64,000 bases of DNA. It comes from Solea solea. Taxonomy: Eukaryota > Chordata > Actinopteri > Pleuronectiformes > Soleidae. The notes under the pieces are model-generated. The model did not search any database. It was not told where the DNA came from and saw only the letters and a list, made by a program, of their open reading frames with translations. Positions 62,740 to 64,000 of the stretch are shown in pieces. Each line of letters starts with the position of its first letter. The first letter of the stretch is position 1. A program made the translations under genes and the position numbers. Location: NCBI RefSeq assembly GCF_958295425.1, contig NC_081146.1, forward strand, positions 3,281,041 through 3,345,040, given 5' to 3'.

Positions 62740-64000
62740 GTATATATATATGTATGTATGTATATATATATATATATATATTTTTTTTTCAATTCAATTT
62801 CAAAAACTTTATTGATCCCAAGGGGAAATCCAAGGTCCAGTAGCTTAGACATCACACAACATAAACAGTATGATGAAAAAAGAAAGGAATGAATAAAATG
62901 AATACACATGAGTCTATCGCCCGATGTAGCTGAGATTGGCACAGCACCCCCCACGACCCTCTGGCGGAGGATGAAGCGGTAGATGATGACTGACATACTA
63001 CAGCTCTGACGTGATAGATTTCTTTCATCATTTACCTTTAAATATAACTTTATTTTCTTTGATTAAATATTAGTCTGTGCATAGTGAGGTAACATTTTCT
63101 AGGACCACTGATTTACCTAGCTACTGTTTCACTTTACTGTTCATTCACATACTGTTAACACCACCTTTTACCAGCTGAAACCTCCCTAATTAAGTTTTCT
63201 GCCACCTATGATGTTTAACTTGACACTTTTTGTCACTTATTTTTGTTTGTTTTTTTTTGAAGTGGAGGAGCTAAATGCTAAATGCAAATCGGTGAAGTAT
63301 TCCTTTAAGGACACTTAAGAAATACTGATTCATACACGCAACAAAAGGCTCATCTAAAAAGCCTACACCTTCTTAAGTCATGATTTCTTAGTACATTTTG
63401 GAGCCAAAGGATTTTAACAACCAAAGTCACTTGAACTAACTGACGGAGGCAGCAGTGGATCAACAGCTCCTGCGTGCCGTGATGTTAAAGTGCTTTATTG
63501 TGAGTGGTTTATAAACTTTAGTTTCCTGTCTGAAAAGTGTGTCACATATGAACATATTCTTAAGATATCGTAGACGAGAAAGCAGACAAGCAGACCAGTT
63601 TATGGAGTTTTATATTTTTGTCTTTAATCTTGACTTTCAGGATGAGAGTCAGAACGGGCTGTCAGATGAAGAAATACGAGCAGAAGTGGACACCTTCATG
63701 TTCGAGGCTCATGACACCACAGCCAGCGGCATCGCCTTTATCCTCTACTGTCTTGCCTGCCACCCAGAACACCAGAAGCTGTGCAGGGAGGAGGTCACTG
63801 ACGTTCTGTGTGACAAAGACACCATGGACTGGTATGTTGAAGTGTTCTCTGCTCTCTGTGCTGACTTTGATTAGTGTTAGGCGTTCACCTAAGTGTGAAT
63901 CTATCTAATTATGTGAATCTATCATTAACATTGTTGTGTTTTTTTTGTCTTATCTTAGGGAGGATCTCAATAAAATTCCATACACTACAATGTGTATCAA
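58763..64000 (+). CDS. cyp4t: Cytochrome P450 family 4 (CYP4T/CYP4B-like), copy 2, cut by window end
   Basis: Exons: 58,763-58,954; 60,548-60,692; 60,772-60,816; 60,914-61,041; 61,129-61,253; 62,128-62,282; 62,361-62,467; 63,641-63,831; and 63,959 onward (partial exon 9). Splice sites, phases and exon lengths equal copy 1. By eye, 9 of 1,088 bases differ in exons 1-8. Six change residues: Met to Val and Phe to Leu (exon 2, FP(V)A(L)GPF), Asp to Glu (exon 4), Asn to Lys (exon 5), Cys to Ser (exon 8) and Gly322 to Ala in the I-helix (FEAHDTT, codon 63,707-63,709). Glu321, thought to bind haem covalently, is kept. No stop or frameshift is seen. Haem-loop exons lie outside the window, so integrity is unknown. 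Confidence 0.92.
58955..60547 (+). other. CYP4 copy 2 intron 1
   Basis: Matches unit 1 intron 1. Holds repeat R (about 59,900-60,115) and the hAT-like MITE fragment (60,187-60,310). Two short deletions near 19,072 and 19,200 in copy 1 are filled here. Confidence 0.8.
60187..60310. mobile_element. Partial hAT-like MITE in intron 1, copy 2
   Basis: Same fragment as 19,689-19,812. Confidence 0.55.
61254..62127 (+). other. CYP4 copy 2 intron 5, without BEL insertion
   Basis: 874 bases against 7,956 in copy 1. At the insertion point it reads CAGCTGTCCACGCATGGAATGG with no BEL sequence. No exon seen. Confidence 0.85.
62688..62781. repeat. TA/TG microsatellite, intron 7 copy 2
   Basis: Shorter version of the repeat at 29,270-29,373. 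Confidence 0.85.
62787..63000. mobile_element. LINE/SINE fragment in intron 7, copy 2
   Basis: Same fragment as at 29,380-29,595, so it predates the duplication. Confidence 0.65.

Larger units (their letters stand above)
37520..64000. repeat. Tandem duplication unit 2 (Ig gene plus CYP4 gene), runs off window
   Basis: Repeats unit 1 from position 895. By eye, exons differ at under 1% of bases. Unit-2-only insertions are a solo LTR, a hAT element, and a 14.5-kb Gypsy/LINE block. It lacks the unit 1 insertions at 3,914-12,188, 13,827-17,951 and 20,930-27,995. Confidence 0.9.

Overview
This is nuclear DNA from a vertebrate, almost certainly a teleost fish (probably a percomorph; species not established). 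The evidence is a 12-exon CYP4 gene of the fish CYP4T/CYP4B type with GT-AG introns, fish-type LINE tails, many hAT-like miniature elements, and BEL/Pao and Ty3/Gypsy LTR elements. There is no operon structure, CRISPR array, or prokaryotic or viral gene block.

The window holds two tandem copies of one block. Unit 1 runs from about 895 to 37,519. Unit 2 runs from about 37,520 to beyond the window end. Each unit has a small two-Ig-domain receptor-like gene on the minus strand (2,737-3,603; 39,753-40,619), then a CYP4 gene on the plus strand. The first CYP4 gene is complete (18,293-35,954, 12 exons, 514 codons). The second is cut by the window end inside exon 9 (from 58,763). By eye, coding divergence between units is below 1% (about 9 of 1,088 CYP bases, 4 of 643 Ig bases), so the duplication is recent.

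Most length difference between units comes from transposable elements present in one unit and absent at the matching site in the other. Unit 1 has: a BEL/Pao remnant with an inverted repeat and a nested Gypsy element (3,914-12,188); a short-LTR Gypsy element with both LTRs and a TAAGA target duplication (13,827-17,951); and a permuted BEL/Pao element with long open frames in CYP intron 5 (20,930-27,370). Unit 2 has: a solo LTR with an ATATT duplication (39,257-39,617); a deleted hAT element with an 8-bp duplication (41,678-42,446); a Gypsy element broken by nested LINEs (43,316-53,360); a nearly full-length LINE (53,361-56,594); and a small exon encoding a Myb/SANT-like domain.

The host genes have no evident joint pathway. 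The CYP4 protein should be an ER-membrane monooxygenase, and the Ig protein a secreted or surface immune-type molecule. They were simply copied together. The main functional question is whether the second CYP4, with Gly-to-Ala at the I-helix oxygen-binding motif, still works. The rest of the window is a well-ordered record of nested transposition. I found no clearly novel system.
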